From the NCBI GenBank assembly GCA_958295665.1, contig OY282559.1, forward strand, positions 269,960,347-270,024,346: DNA of 64,000 nucleotides. The letters are read 5' to 3'. Each line of letters begins with the position of its first letter. Position 1 is the stretch's first letter. The notes below the pieces were generated by a model. It was not told the DNA's origin and made no database searches. It saw nothing but the letters and a program-made list of their open reading frames with translations. A program made the position numbers and the translations under genes. Positions 31,267 through 42,342 of this stretch are shown here, one piece after another. The DNA is from Tipula vernalis (Eukaryota; Arthropoda; Insecta; Diptera; Tipulidae).

Positions 31267-33585
31267 CGCATTCGAGGACAAGACGGTAAAACCAACAGTA
31301 CCAGCTCAATTGCGCAGGACAAGACGGTATATGCCGACTTTTAAATAATACCTCATAGGACAAGACGGCAATTACCGATAACAAATGCGTTTCAGTCCAT
31401 ATAAAAAATACTACAAATGCAATTTTTTCAAAGAAATAGGGAAATCACATAAATAAATGTCTCGTAGTTTTTTTTATGTATTTTTGTTTTCGGGAAAAAA
31501 CAAGACGGCATATACCGTCAATGATCCATATAGTTATCAGTAGTAAAAATATTGTGGTACGATAAACAACTTTGTTTTATCAAAAAGTGTGAAATACTGT
31601 TATTTTTATTTTGAAAGTGTTAATATCGGTTTACCTAGGTAAAATCTTCGTGGTAAGTAATAAAATTAGATTAACTATTTGGCAATACATTTTAAAAAGG
31701 AGTAAATATTGTAGAAATAATTTAAAATGTCCAAGATGACAGAAGAGTATGAGGCATCCAGAGAAAGGTTAATGATGGTTCAGACATCGATCCTTTTTGT
31801 GATGATGGTGAATTTGGAGATAATCCGACATATGTACCATCAATATGCGATAGTGACGAAATGAGTAATATGGAAAATCCAAATATTGAACTAAGTCATT
31901 CGGATCGAGGGGACGAAATACCCGAGATCGAAAATGATTCAGAACAAGAGATTTAGATGAACCTATTGTCGATGAATCGGGTGAAGAATGGATGGATGAC
32001 TTTGTGAAATTAACCGTCCAGCAACAAGGAACTGTCGTATTGCTAAATTTAGACCTACTGATTCCGAGGAAATGTTTAAGTTTTTGGGACTTTGTATGTT
32101 GCAATCACAAGTAAAAGCTCCAATAATACGGTCGCTTTTTTCAAATGATTCCCTTTATTACCACCCATTGTTTCCTGCAACTATGTCCGGGCGCCGCTTC
32201 GAGCAATTGTTACGCAGCTTTAGTTATAATGTAGATAGCAATGATAATGGAAAACTGAAAAATATTAGTCCACTGTTAAAACTATTCATTCAAAGTTTTC
32301 AAAAGGCGTATAGACCAGAAAAAGAGCTGTCATTAGACGAATCACTTTTATTGTTTCGAGGTAGACTGAATTTCAAACAATATATCAAGGGCAAGAAAGC
32401 TAAGTTTGAAATCAAGTTTTACGAGCTAACCAGTAGTAGTGGTTACGTTTTAAATATTGAAATTTATCAGGGCAAAAATGATGTTTCTACCTGTCCCAAA
32501 GCGAGTTATATAGTAAGTCGATTTATGGACCCATTTTTACAAAAAGGACATCATGTTTTTATGGTTAACTACTATAACAGCATAGAACTATGCAACACAC
32601 TGTTATCCATGAAAACCCACTGTACAGGAACTCTTCGATCGAACAGAAGGGGAAATCCTGTGGAAGTAGTAAGCAAAAAGCTCACAAGAGGAAGATATAT
32701 TTGGAAACGGAAGGGAAATGTATACGTTTCGAAATGGAAGAATAAACGCGACGTTCTTTGTATCACAACAGCCATTCATCCCAAAATGATTGGAGTCCGA
32801 AATAGACATGGTACAGCGTTCATAAAACCTGAACAAATAGCCACCTACACCAAATACATGCCGGGAGTGGATAGAAGTGACCAGATGGTATCATATTACT
32901 CATCACCAAAAAAAAAACACTCGCTGGTATAAAAAAGTGATGTTTCACTTATTGGATATAGCCACCTGGAACTTCTACTTTTTGTACAAGAAAACCACTG
33001 GTTCAAATCAAAGCTTCATACAATTTCGAAATCTACTAATTAAAGCCATGATACGCCTCCCTAAAACGGTTACGAAAGGGCAAGATTTAGTTGTAATTAA
33101 CAGGCCGTTTCATGGTGGCTCCAGAAAAACAGCAACCAATTCTGCTGCGACATCTAATCATTTTATGGAAAAAATACCAGTTCCCGAAATTCGAAAACGT
33201 AAAGCTGTTTATTTAAGATGCAAGGAATGCGCGAAAATAAAAATTCGCAAAGAGACATCTTATCGATGTAAGAATTGCCATTCATTCCCTGCACTTTGTG
33301 CTGGTAATTGCTTCGAAAAATTTCATGCAAACTAAGTAGTCACAAAAATTTGATATTTTGCAAAGTATCATTTGCCTGAATTATACGTTGTTTATATTAT
33401 TTTCAATTTTTACCCAGTTTTACTACACATGAATGTATTTTAAATTAATTTTAATGTTATTAAAATATAAACTTTTGAAATTAAAATGTTTTTTTTTTCT
33501 GTAAATTCCCGTGTCGGCACATGCCGTCTTGTAAACGCCTGACATATAACGCCTGGCAGTTGCCGTCTTGTCATTTGAGAAAGCA
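31267..33585 (+). mobile_element. piggyBac-type DNA transposon, 2,319 bp, inactive
   Basis: TTAA flanks both ends (31263-31266, 33586-33589), the piggyBac target. Ends CGCATTCGAGGACAAGACGG and, reverse-complemented, TGCTTTCTCAAATGACAAGACGG are related. The core ACAAGACGG recurs at about 31277, 31319, 31360 and 31500 on the left and, inverted, at about 33522 and 33562 on the right, so it looks like a multi-copy transposase-binding site. It contains a broken piggyBac transposase. Confidence 0.8.
31727..33335 (+). pseudogene. piggyBac (PGBD-like) transposase, broken
   Basis: The acidic N-terminus (31785-31950, DPFCDDGEFGDNPTYVPS...) needs a frame change from ATG 31727. The main block 32072-32932 carries EMFKFLGLCMLQS, RRFEQLLRSFSYNVDSND, the first catalytic Asp in LSLDESLLLFRGR (about 32330), then HHVFMVNYYNSIELCNTLL (about 32550), where the family has M-D-N: the second catalytic Asp is Val. 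GVDRSDQM (about 32868) gives the third. A frameshift in an A8 run at about 32915 leads to 32935-33335: LLDIATWNFYFLYKK and a C-terminal Cys-rich zinc domain (CKECAKIKI...CKNC....C..NCF..FH). Non-functional through frameshifts and catalytic loss. Confidence 0.88.
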
Positions 33586-33589
33586 TTAA

Positions 33590-34122
33590 AGAAATATTTA
33601 ATTTGATCAAGAATATTTTATTTGGTGCACAAAAAATAACATCAGTAGAGCAGTCAGTACCCGAAAAAATGTTTACCAAAAAAAATGAGCTGAGTAAAAA
33701 CTTGCATACAGCATTCAGCAACACTTGACTCGTGCGAATATTGAAGTAAAAATTTTAAACAAGGAAAAATGTCACACAGCAATTACCAATTCACAGAGTT
33801 ATAATTGTAATTACATACTTATTAATATTCATTCATTATTATAGATTTTATATCATTTTGAAAATAGCAAGACAAAAAAATAAAATACGAATAACACTTT
33901 TGTTTACATTTTGTACAAATTGTTTTGGTTTTTGTTTGCAACCATCATGCAATCCACCCACACATTAAATTACCGTACCAATGCAGTAATTACATTCCCC
34001 TTGATGAAAAGACATAAATAAGATGATTTGTAATTATAATCTTTGCTTAAAATTAGAAATAAATAAACTTTAGAATTATCAAATTGACTACACATACAGA
34101 GAGACAGACACATACCCCTTAC
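33590..34122. other. AT-rich region, possibly LTR-like
   Basis: No coding sequence recognised. The last bases CCCCTTACA (34114-34122) resemble the end of the gypsy LTR at 27764-27772, and AATAAATAAA occurs at about 34058, so a diverged solo LTR is possible. Not demonstrated. Confidence 0.3.
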
Positions 34123-35040
34123 AGATCTAGCAAGTGGTTCAAAAATTGGTTGTTAACATCACCTACAATCTTATCCCGCTCAGTTTTCTGGGCACCATCA
34201 TACAAATATTTGGTATTTTTAGATCTTGAATATCTTACACTTTAATTTAAACCACCGCAAGTTTAAATCGAAACCCTGCCATGGCCAGGACAAATAATTA
34301 TATTCAAGATTTTTGTATAATTTCGTGGCAATGACTTTTCTTATGTATGGGGGCATTATTGTAAAGAGCAAATTAAAGACTGACTAGTTTATAATCAACC
34401 AAAAATGTTACTTCATGAAATAAATCGAAATTGAATTATGGCCTTGCACAGTTATAGTTTCTAGGGCATACACACAAACGGAATATGATCTACCGTCAGG
34501 AAATGAAACGTGAACGGCATCATAAGATAAGCCCTTTGATATACGGAGAATTGTTTTATGTCCAAATTAATACACTTTTATCCTAATTTGATAATATTGC
34601 AAATATTTTTATTATTACATAAACATCGAGCATCAATTTGTGGGGATACTGCCTCGCTTAGTTTTCCCTGGGCAGCAAATAAAAGGTTACACAGCTTTAC
34701 AAACTGAACTATTCAAGGAGAATGTTCTATTTCGGTTTATTTGATTAAGTAACATTCCTGGTTGATGATAAACTAGTTGGTCCTCAATTTGCACTTCAGT
34801 GCAATAATGCTCCCATACATAAGAAAAGTCATTGCCACGAAATTATACAAAAATCTTGAATATAATTATTTGTCTCGGCCAGGGGTAGGTTTCGATTTAA
34901 TCTTGCGGAGGTTTAAGTTAAAGTGGAAGATATTCATGATCTTATAATACCAAAATTTTGTAGCAGGATGTGAATAAAACCGAGTGGGATAAGATTCTAG
35001 GTGATGTTGACAACAAATTTTTGAAACACTTGCTAGATCT
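34123..35040. mobile_element. Foldback-type element with terminal inverted repeats of about 310 bp
   Basis: Left arm 34123 to about 34438 and right arm about 34727-35040 are inverted copies (both start AGATCTAGCAAGTG). They are similar along the whole arm, including the segments ATAATTATATTCAAGATTTT and GTGGCAATGACTTTTCTTAT. The spacer of about 290 bp has no coding potential. Superfamily unknown. Flanks are TTAC on the left and TATA on the right; no clear target duplication. Confidence 0.85.
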
Positions 35041-35060
35041 TATAGAGGCTAAACAAAAAT

Positions 35061-35412
35061 TGACCGTCTGCATACAAAATATGAGTGACTATATCGTTAT
35101 TTAATTAGCAAAAAATAATCTTTAATTTATTTGATTTACTATTGTATTTTGATTTTTTCCATATTGCACAAATAATATTGAGAACAAATTTGTGGGTACA
35201 AATAATTTTGGCAAAAACAAAATTAACTGTAACTTCCCCTAGAACTAAAATTGAAAAAAATTTTTGATTGAAATGTAAAACAGGGTAATTAAATTTATTG
35301 AATTAAAATTAGTGTTTTCAAAAAGTTTATTATTTATAATATTTTTTAAGTTGTTTGCGTTACGTTGCATCAAAAATTTAGCAGGTACAAATAATTTTGG
35401 TTCGGAATGTAT
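35061..35412. repeat. Tc1-like repeat, copy B (uninterrupted)
   Basis: About 352 bp aligned end to end with copy A (12138-15604) after the MITE and Tigger are taken out. It begins TGACCGTCTGCATAC and ends GGTTCGGAATGTATA. Serves as an empty-site reference. Confidence 0.8.
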
Positions 35413-37281
35413 ATATATTTGAATTACATACTTTTAATAAACGCGACATTGAACAGTTTAGCTGGCTATAAGGCACAATTGAATATTTTTAACCTAGTGA
35501 CATCTATTTAAATATTGCATGAATTACTGTGTCTTACAAAAGGTTAGTTTGAAAAGTCTTTTGAGGCACACAGCATATGTCCCTTATTTTAAGTTCATTT
35601 TTCACATGCCGGCTCTATTTACATCAAGATGGTTCTGGTATAATCACGGTTGCTTTGACCATAAAGAAACCAAACTTTATGTCATTATTCTATGCTTTGA
35701 CGTAATCCGAACATATTGAAAGAACGGTTATGCGGGGTAAAAGCAGCCTACCTTTGTAATCGTGTAACTTGTACTCCACAATATTAATCACTGTACTATT
35801 TGGCGGTGAGGCAGGTGACGAGTAAAATAGATAACCGTACATCGCCGCTCGATTATATTAAGCAAGGAGCACGTGACTCTCCAAACCCATATTTTTAATA
35901 AACACACAATTTATAAATGCAGTAATTTTTTTAAAGTGGTGTATTATACGGAGTTCTTTTGATTTTTGTAGCCATTATGGGTATGCGAATTATCAAAAAT
36001 TATACAATATTATCAATCGAACGAACATAAAATGATCGTTTGAAAGGAAGTTAGTAATTGCTCGAACATACATAAATACATCCATAATATTAGAGTTCGG
36101 CGTACGATATTAAATAAATCTTGTTAAACGTTACCGTTGAGTATATTCGATATTTTTATAAGACAACAACAGAAGAAAGAAATAAAACATCTACCTAATT
36201 GATTTTTTTTTTTATAAAATTATCCAAATATTAATGGATTTAATGAAGGTCAGTTTTTGATTTTCAGCATATTGTTGTTATTATTTGTTGTTTAAATAAA
36301 AAATAAACATGAAATAATGACGGACGATCAAAACGAAAAAAAATATTATGTTCCTTGTACATAGTCACTGGTATTTATGTAGTTTCAGATCGATTATCAA
36401 AAATTTTGTAGCATTAAAATAATAGTCGCGATTGAGATGATCATACGTACTTATTAGTATTTTTTATAAAACTAAAGGATATCATTAAATATATAAAAAT
36501 CGAGTAAAGTTTTAATGGTTTGTAAATCTTGGAAACAAATATTACATTTTTATTTTACAATAAATTCCGGTTTACGTTTAAGACAAATATATTCGAGCTC
36601 AGGTGTTATTTCAATCTGCCATAATTATTAAAATATTAAAAAACTTTGAGTGATTATCTTACAAAACAAAAAAAAAACACAAAGTCGTAAATAAATTTAT
36701 CCAATTTTGTGTTCTTTTGTCAATTTTATGTGCGATAAATCTTTTTTTTTTTAATGCAAGGTGAATGCTCCCAATTAGATTTGTCTTAATTAATCGTTTT
36801 ATTCAAAATATTGTACCTCCTACTTGACTTTAAAATACAAAAAAGGTGAATTGCATTTTGTACATGTTGTTTGTTGTAAAATTGAACGGTTAAAAGTTTA
36901 TCTATCTCGACATAAAACAGAAAACAATATTTATGTATAAAATATAATATTTGCAATTTATGTAAGACGCAATCTCGAATCGTTTAAATTGTAGGAAATA
37001 TCACGATTTAGAATGCAGAAGCAAAACTAATAACGAGTGGTATATAATAATATGTTGCATAGACAATAATTATATGGTAAACCGTTGCTACACAGGTAAA
37101 GGCATATGGCAAGTGGTAATGTTGATGCAAATTATCAAGATGAATTTATGTTTATTTTTTTTTATTTTTTAGTAATAATGAAACCGTCGTGGAGAGTTTG
37201 TTTCAAGTATGTCATCGAATGAGAGGAAAGTCAAACAAATTTATTCAATATAAGGTTAGCGGAAGCCAATTATGATGTCAT
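35413..37281. other. AT-rich region with no recognised feature
   Basis: About 1.9 kb of low-complexity AT-rich sequence. The few reading frames are short and match nothing I recognise. Confidence 0.45.
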
Positions 37282-37499
37282 ATGGTGAGTAGGGATGTGG
37301 TATTGAAATGAAAGTATCGATACTTTACTCATTACTAGTATCATAATAAAAGTATCGATACTCTTAAGTATCGAGTACAATTTAAAAACACTTAGCTGAT
37401 TTCTAATATAAGTTTTTTAATAGGGAAGGACCAATAAGGCATTTATGTAAATTTGTATTTGTTATAATGTGTTTACTACATAAAAGAAACACAAAACAA

Positions 37500-37640
37500 A
37501 TAATAATTAGTAATTTTGAGAAAGAAAAATTTGTCCATCCTGTCACCTATAAGTCTGTTTCGGGTTTGTGTTAAAATCGCTCCAGCTTTAGAAAACAATT
37601 TTAGCGTTCACAAATAATTAATAATAACAAATTATGAACT
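37500..37640 (-). pseudogene. hAT transposase C-terminal dimerisation domain
   Basis: Minus-strand reading gives KLFSKAGAILTQTRNRLIGDRMDKFFFL, the conserved end of hAT transposases (usually S-E-R-x-F-S-K-A-G). A stop lies just upstream. It ends about 210 bp before the terminal repeat at 37290. Confidence 0.85.
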
Positions 37641-37800
37641 TAATTTAATAAATTATTTATTTTAATAAATTTTAATTTTATTTAATCAATAAATTTTATT
37701 TTAATTTAATTATTTTATAAACATTTATTTTAATACATATTTTGTCACCATTTTGCCGGCAGCACCAAATATGGTGGTCGACCAACACCACGAGCGATGT
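37641..37800. other. AT-rich segment followed by a short GC-richer stretch
   Basis: Part of the material inserted in the hAT element. 37755-37800 (GCCGGCAGCACCAAATATGGTGG...) is GC-richer and contains a small palindrome around ACCAAATATGGT. Its continuation after the CMC element starts at 42343. Identity unknown. Confidence 0.35.
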
Positions 37801-38402
37801 CCCAGTAGGAAAGTTGTCAACATGCATATGAATTAAATGTTTAGTATGGAAATACGCACCACGTTCTTTTGTTTTCTTTTAAATGTATGTGAAAAAGACA
37901 AAAAATATTTGCATTTCGTAGATTGACAGCATGTTGACTAATGGACTAATTTATGACATGTCATTGATTCTTCTCACATCACATATCAACTAATTCTACA
38001 ATTCCTGATAATTCATATAAGATTCATTTACGACAAGTCCATAATCATTCTCCTTTGATTGTTCGACGCATTTACTCGAAAAAACATTCGCGTAATTTTT
38101 CTTTTGTTCTTGTATTATTTGCTAAGGGCACGCAGTTACATTATTTTTATTATTTAAGTGTTTGGAGTTTTAATATTTTTAAAAATTATTTAAATCTAAA
38201 ATATTGTGGTGATACGGATTGTTTTACCAAAGCACTAATCTAAAAACTGTTTTGTTAGCTGAGATATTAAACGTCATTTTTTATTCATAATATTTTGTAA
38301 GTGCATAAACATTTTTTAAATTAAAATTAAGAACTAATTTAAGAGTAGTGTAAATAGATAAGCCATAATTATAATTAGAATAGTTGTAAATAATAATTTA
38401 AT

Positions 38403-40316
38403 ATGAATAAATTAAAAGGATTTTCTAAAAGTAATTTTCATAGAAAATTAAGAAAATCTGAAAGTGAAATTTTAATGCAATGGCAAGAAACCGAAGCTGA
38501 ATTTTTTGAAAACCGAAACAGTAATTGTCATATAAATAATGTGGGAAATGAAGAAAGAAGTGAAGAAACAAATAGTGAGCAGTGTGGCGTAACAACAGGA
38601 AATTTGCTGGTTAATGAACAGGATACGTCCTCACTCCAATTGGAATCTACCCAAAATTTGTTTGAACTATTAGGTGCTTGGGCTGTAAAGCACAACATTT
38701 CGAGAGTGGCATTTGATGAGTTAATCACAATATTGCACGATTCAAATGTAATCATCAAAAGAAAATCATCGAAAACTATTTTAAAATGTACTGGAGATAC
38801 ACCACTAATTAAAGTAATTCCTGGGGGCAACTACATGCATTTTGGAATTCAACAAACAATTTCAAAAATAAACATACCACTGACACTTTTAAATGGTATT
38901 CCTGAAATTGTGATTGATGTGGGTGTTGATGGGATTCCTCTCTTCAAGAGTAGTTCTACTACATTGTGGCCTATTTTGGGATCTTTAGTTGATTTCCCAA
39001 ATTTAAACCCATTTGTTATTGGATGCTTCGTAGGGCCAGGAAAACCTTTGTGCCTTAATAGTTTTCTGGAGGATTTTGCGGCAGATATTACGCTGTTAAC
39101 CGTAGATGGTATTAAAATCAATCAACATGCACCAAGCAAACCATTTTCTGTACGCCTTTTTTCCTGCGATGCACCCGCGAGGTCTTTTTTGACTGGTACA
39201 CGAGGGCACACTTCTTTCGATGGATGCAGTAAATGCTGCCAAAAGGGATTACAAATTAATGGACGAGTTAGCTTTTCAAAAGTAATTTGTGAAAAAAGAA
39301 CTGACAAATCTTTTGTGAATAGGCAGCATAAAGAACACCACAACAGCGAATTTCGCAATGAAGCAAGTATATTGGAAAACAAAATTGGTATGGTGTCACA
39401 GTTTCCCGTGGAGCCAATGCATCTATTGGATTTAGGCGTAATGAAAAAATTGCTGCTTATTTGGACAGACACAAAGTTCGGCTCAAAACACAAAATATCT
39501 AAGATAAATTTATTACGAATGTCAAACCAACTTGTAAAATTAAAACAATATATTCCAAAGGAATTTCAACGCAAACCGAGATCGCTGAAAGAACTACCTA
39601 GATGGAAAGCTACGGAATTTAGGCAGTTTGCACTGTACACTGGAGTCGTCGTACTAAAAGATTTTATTGATCCGCAACAATACCAACATTTTCTTTACTT
39701 TTTTTGTGCATATCGTTTGTTATCACATCCGAGCAATAGTAAAGAAAATACATCTTCAGCTCAGAAATTATTTGAAAATTTCGTCACCGATTTTGCTGCA
39801 ATTTATGGAGATGACTTAGTTTCTTACAATATACATAATTTGCTCCATTTAAGTGAATGTGTCCAACAGTTTGGCTGTTTGACATCATTTTCATCGTATA
39901 AATTTGAAAATTACCTTCAAATATTAAAAAAAAAAATTAGAAAACCCACGCACATTTTACAGCAACTTTATAACCGAACTGCAGAAATGAATATTTTTAC
40001 AGAGTTTGAAGATTCAGATAGTTTCACCAAATTTTATATTGGAAGCACAACAGCTAATTGTTATTGTGTGATTAAAACAAATATTTTTTTTAAAATTTTG
40101 CATGTGGACAACTCAACCATCACCGGGTATCGATTCAAAACCATAAAAGATTTTTTTACTTATCCATTCCTCTCTTCGTTTCTTGGAGTTTATGAAGTCA
40201 GTAATTTAAGTGAAGAAGTAGAATCCTTTAATATTGTCGACATTGATTATAAGACTGTTGCCCTGCCTTATAAGAATGTTCAAATTTTTATACCTTTGCT
40301 TCATTTAAAAAATTAA
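38403..40316 (+). CDS. CMC-type transposase-like protein, 637 aa, intact
   Basis: One uninterrupted frame from ATG 38403 (context TAATATGA). The N-terminal 100 residues are polar and variable. The conserved body resembles a family of insect proteins related to the CACTA transposase (Transposase_21-like): IDVGVDGIPLFKSSS (about 170-182) then WPILGSLVDFP; SVRLFSCDAPARSF (about 247-260); RGHTSFDGCSKCC with two Cys pairs (about 266-280), a likely zinc site; FPVEPMHLLDLGVMKKLL (about 332-350); RWKATEFRQFALYTG (about 400-414); YNIHNLLHLSECV (about 475-488) and YKFENYLQILKKKIRKP (about 499-515). Asp in VDG, CDAPAR and MHLLDLG are candidate catalytic acids by analogy, not proven. It lies 52 bases upstream of the companion gene on the same strand. 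Confidence 0.8.
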   Translation: MNKLKGFSKSNFHRKLRKSESEILMQWQETEAEFFENRNSNCHINNVGNEERSEETNSEQCGVTTGNLLVNEQDTSSLQLESTQNLFELLGAWAVKHNISRVAFDELITILHDSNVIIKRKSSKTILKCTGDTPLIKVIPGGNYMHFGIQQTISKINIPLTLLNGIPEIVIDVGVDGIPLFKSSSTTLWPILGSLVDFPNLNPFVIGCFVGPGKPLCLNSFLEDFAADITLLTVDGIKINQHAPSKPFSVRLFSCDAPARSFLTGTRGHTSFDGCSKCCQKGLQINGRVSFSKVICEKRTDKSFVNRQHKEHHNSEFRNEASILENKIGMVSQFPVEPMHLLDLGVMKKLLLIWTDTKFGSKHKISKINLLRMSNQLVKLKQYIPKEFQRKPRSLKELPRWKATEFRQFALYTGVVVLKDFIDPQQYQHFLYFFCAYRLLSHPSNSKENTSSAQKLFENFVTDFAAIYGDDLVSYNIHNLLHLSECVQQFGCLTSFSSYKFENYLQILKKKIRKPTHILQQLYNRTAEMNIFTEFEDSDSFTKFYIGSTTANCYCVIKTNIFFKILHVDNSTITGYRFKTIKDFFTYPFLSSFLGVYEVSNLSEEVESFNIVDIDYKTVALPYKNVQIFIPLLHLKN

Positions 40317-40368
40317 AATAATTGGAATAATTTATTTACATTCAATTAGGGGTTATCGAAGCAATATA

Positions 40369-41561
40369 ATGGAAGGTTTACCCCAAGTATTTACACTAGA
40401 CCAGTTGGTAGATGATCCAAAGTTTGAAGAGGGATTGATTCCTGAATGTTCAATTTGTAAGTAAATATGTTATTATATTTTTTATTAAATTCGAAGCGGA
40501 ACAATGTTAGCTTAATTTTATAATACTTATTCAGATTCCAAAAATGAAGCCTGCCCGCCACATCCCGGTTCAAAGCCACAATCAACAACCACAAAATCGA
40601 CAACACCTGCGAAAAGACCAAATGTATCATTAAGTAAATCCTCGCCACCTCATAAAAAAATTCAAATTAGTTCAATAATTGCACCAGTTAGAGGATTTAC
40701 ACTAAAAAATTCCGTTCAGTCCATCACAAAAACAGCTATTCCTCAACCTTCTTCATGCCCACCAAAAAAATTTGCCAATGCGAGCTCGCAAACAGACCAC
40801 GACAAAGCGGAAAGTTCAATAAGTACAGGTAAATTATTTAAATTAATTAATTAGTTGTAGTTTAGTTTATCTACTGAAACGAATTTAAATTTGTCACATT
40901 AATACATTAATTAAATTAAAACTTTTAATGTTTTTTATATTTTTTCTTTAGTTGTTTTACAAAATTTCTTGGCTAAGCAGTTTTCTTCCATAAGTATGAG
41001 GCTGGAGAAAATAGAAAAAACGCTGAATTCAAATAAACACTTGGATTTAGGAATCCCACTCCCTATAACAACAATCGCCGAATTGGAGGACCTAGAAATG
41101 AAGTTAGCGGATGAGAGTTTTAATAATAAATTTGTTAGTATTATATTTCTGTTTTATATTCATTCGACTACCTAATTATTTCTATTCCGAATTATCTATA
41201 TATTATAAACAGAAGGCATATGTATCAAAAATTCACGGCAAGGAGATTGAATATGACCGTGTAATTCAACATTTATTTTCGGACGACGTACTGTTCCAAT
41301 TTAACTGGCATGGAGAAAAAGGAAAGCGAGGTTTAAAATTGTTATCCCTTTTTTCTAAAATTTTATTTGGTAAGTCTTTGCAATTATATCTCTTATGTAT
41401 TAATATACAATAATTTAAATAACCAATACATTATGTTTTTGTTAGACGCAATAGGCGGAGAAGCATTAGCTGTATATGAAAAAAAAATTAAAATGGTTAT
41501 AAGGCGATCGCACCAAAGAAAACTGAAAAGATCTAGTCGCGAAAATAATTTATTATTATAA
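40369..41561 (+). CDS. Five-exon companion gene, 278 aa, DUF4806-like C-terminus
   Basis: Exons 40369-40456, 40535-40828, 40952-41133, 41213-41369 and 41446-41561. Every intron starts GT (GTAAGT, GTAAAT, GTTAGT, GTAAGT) and ends AG, and the five exons keep one frame to the TAA at 41559. Protein: acidic start MEGLPQVFTLDQLVDDPKFE, a Ser/Thr/Pro/Lys-rich linker (about 30-125), then a short helix RLEKIEKTLNS and the DUF4806-type body: LGIPLPITTIAELEDLEMKL, IQHLFSDDVLFQFNWHGEKGKRGL, LFSKILFG, DAIGGEALAVY, ending in a basic tail RRSHQRKLKRSSR. DUF4806 occurs in many insect proteins; its function is not known to me. By analogy with two-protein CACTA elements it may be the partner that binds the subterminal repeats. 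I infer that from position and the basic tail only. Confidence 0.78.
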
Positions 41562-42342
41562 GAATTTTTTAATTATACTTTTTTTATTTTAATTTGAATT
41601 ATTTTTTGAATTTTTATACTGAATTTATTAAATGGAATTTACTATAAATTAAATTTTGTGATAATTTTAATAAAATTAATTTAAATTTTTGTTAAAGATT
41701 ATGTTAATTTCTAATTTTTGAATTTTAAGTTAATTTAGATGATTACTCAAAGTGAATATGTACAAATTTTTTGATAATAATATAATCCCCTAATTTAAGA
41801 TTAACGACTTATCGTAGGCTGTATTAAATTATTAAAGGCTTATATGTACAAATGATAAATTAAACAATTTTTGAATTCAGATTTTGTGATAACTGAAATG
41901 TACCTAACATAAATATATGATGATATGAATTAAGTACTGTTTTATTGAATTAATTCCTAAAATTGACTTTTAAATTAAGAGAGACGAGTCCTTAAATAAT
42001 CATCACGACCATGTCGTATATGATTCGTTTAATAACTGTCTTTGAATTGTCACAAATGTCGATTCACTGACTATTCGATTTAGACATGTCACACACATTT
42101 CGCATATGACTGTCACATTACTGTCAATGATGACGAGTCATTTAATAAGTGTCTCAGGCATGTCACACATTTTTCTTATATGATTGTCTTACTATTGTCA
42201 ATGATGACGAGTCATACGATAAGCGTCTCAGACATGTCACACACGAAATCGAGTCCCGCTTTGTGATAAAATTCTATATACGTGTCATGCATGTCAATCA
42301 TTGACGAATCATTAGTGTGTCTCTAATGACTTTCCTACTGGG

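Larger units (their letters stand above)
37801..42342 (+). mobile_element. CMC (CACTA/Mirage/Chapaev)-type DNA transposon with two intact genes, 4,542 bp
   Basis: Perfect 14-bp terminal inverted repeats CCCAGTAGGAAAGT at both ends, flanked by GT on each side (2-bp target duplication; TGT is possible if one extra G is counted in the element). Subterminal zones carry clustered repeats of TGTCACACA, GACATGTCA and GACGAGTCAT (about 37925-37985 and 41995-42260), as in plant CACTA elements, where such repeats bind the element's own protein. Inside are an intact 637-codon transposase-like gene and a spliced five-exon gene. No disabling mutation was found, so it may be autonomous or recently so. Confidence 0.75.

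Noticed and set aside
40391..40648. 85-codon minus-strand frame
   Set aside because: Antisense to exons 1-2 of the CMC companion gene, which has consistent splice sites and frame.
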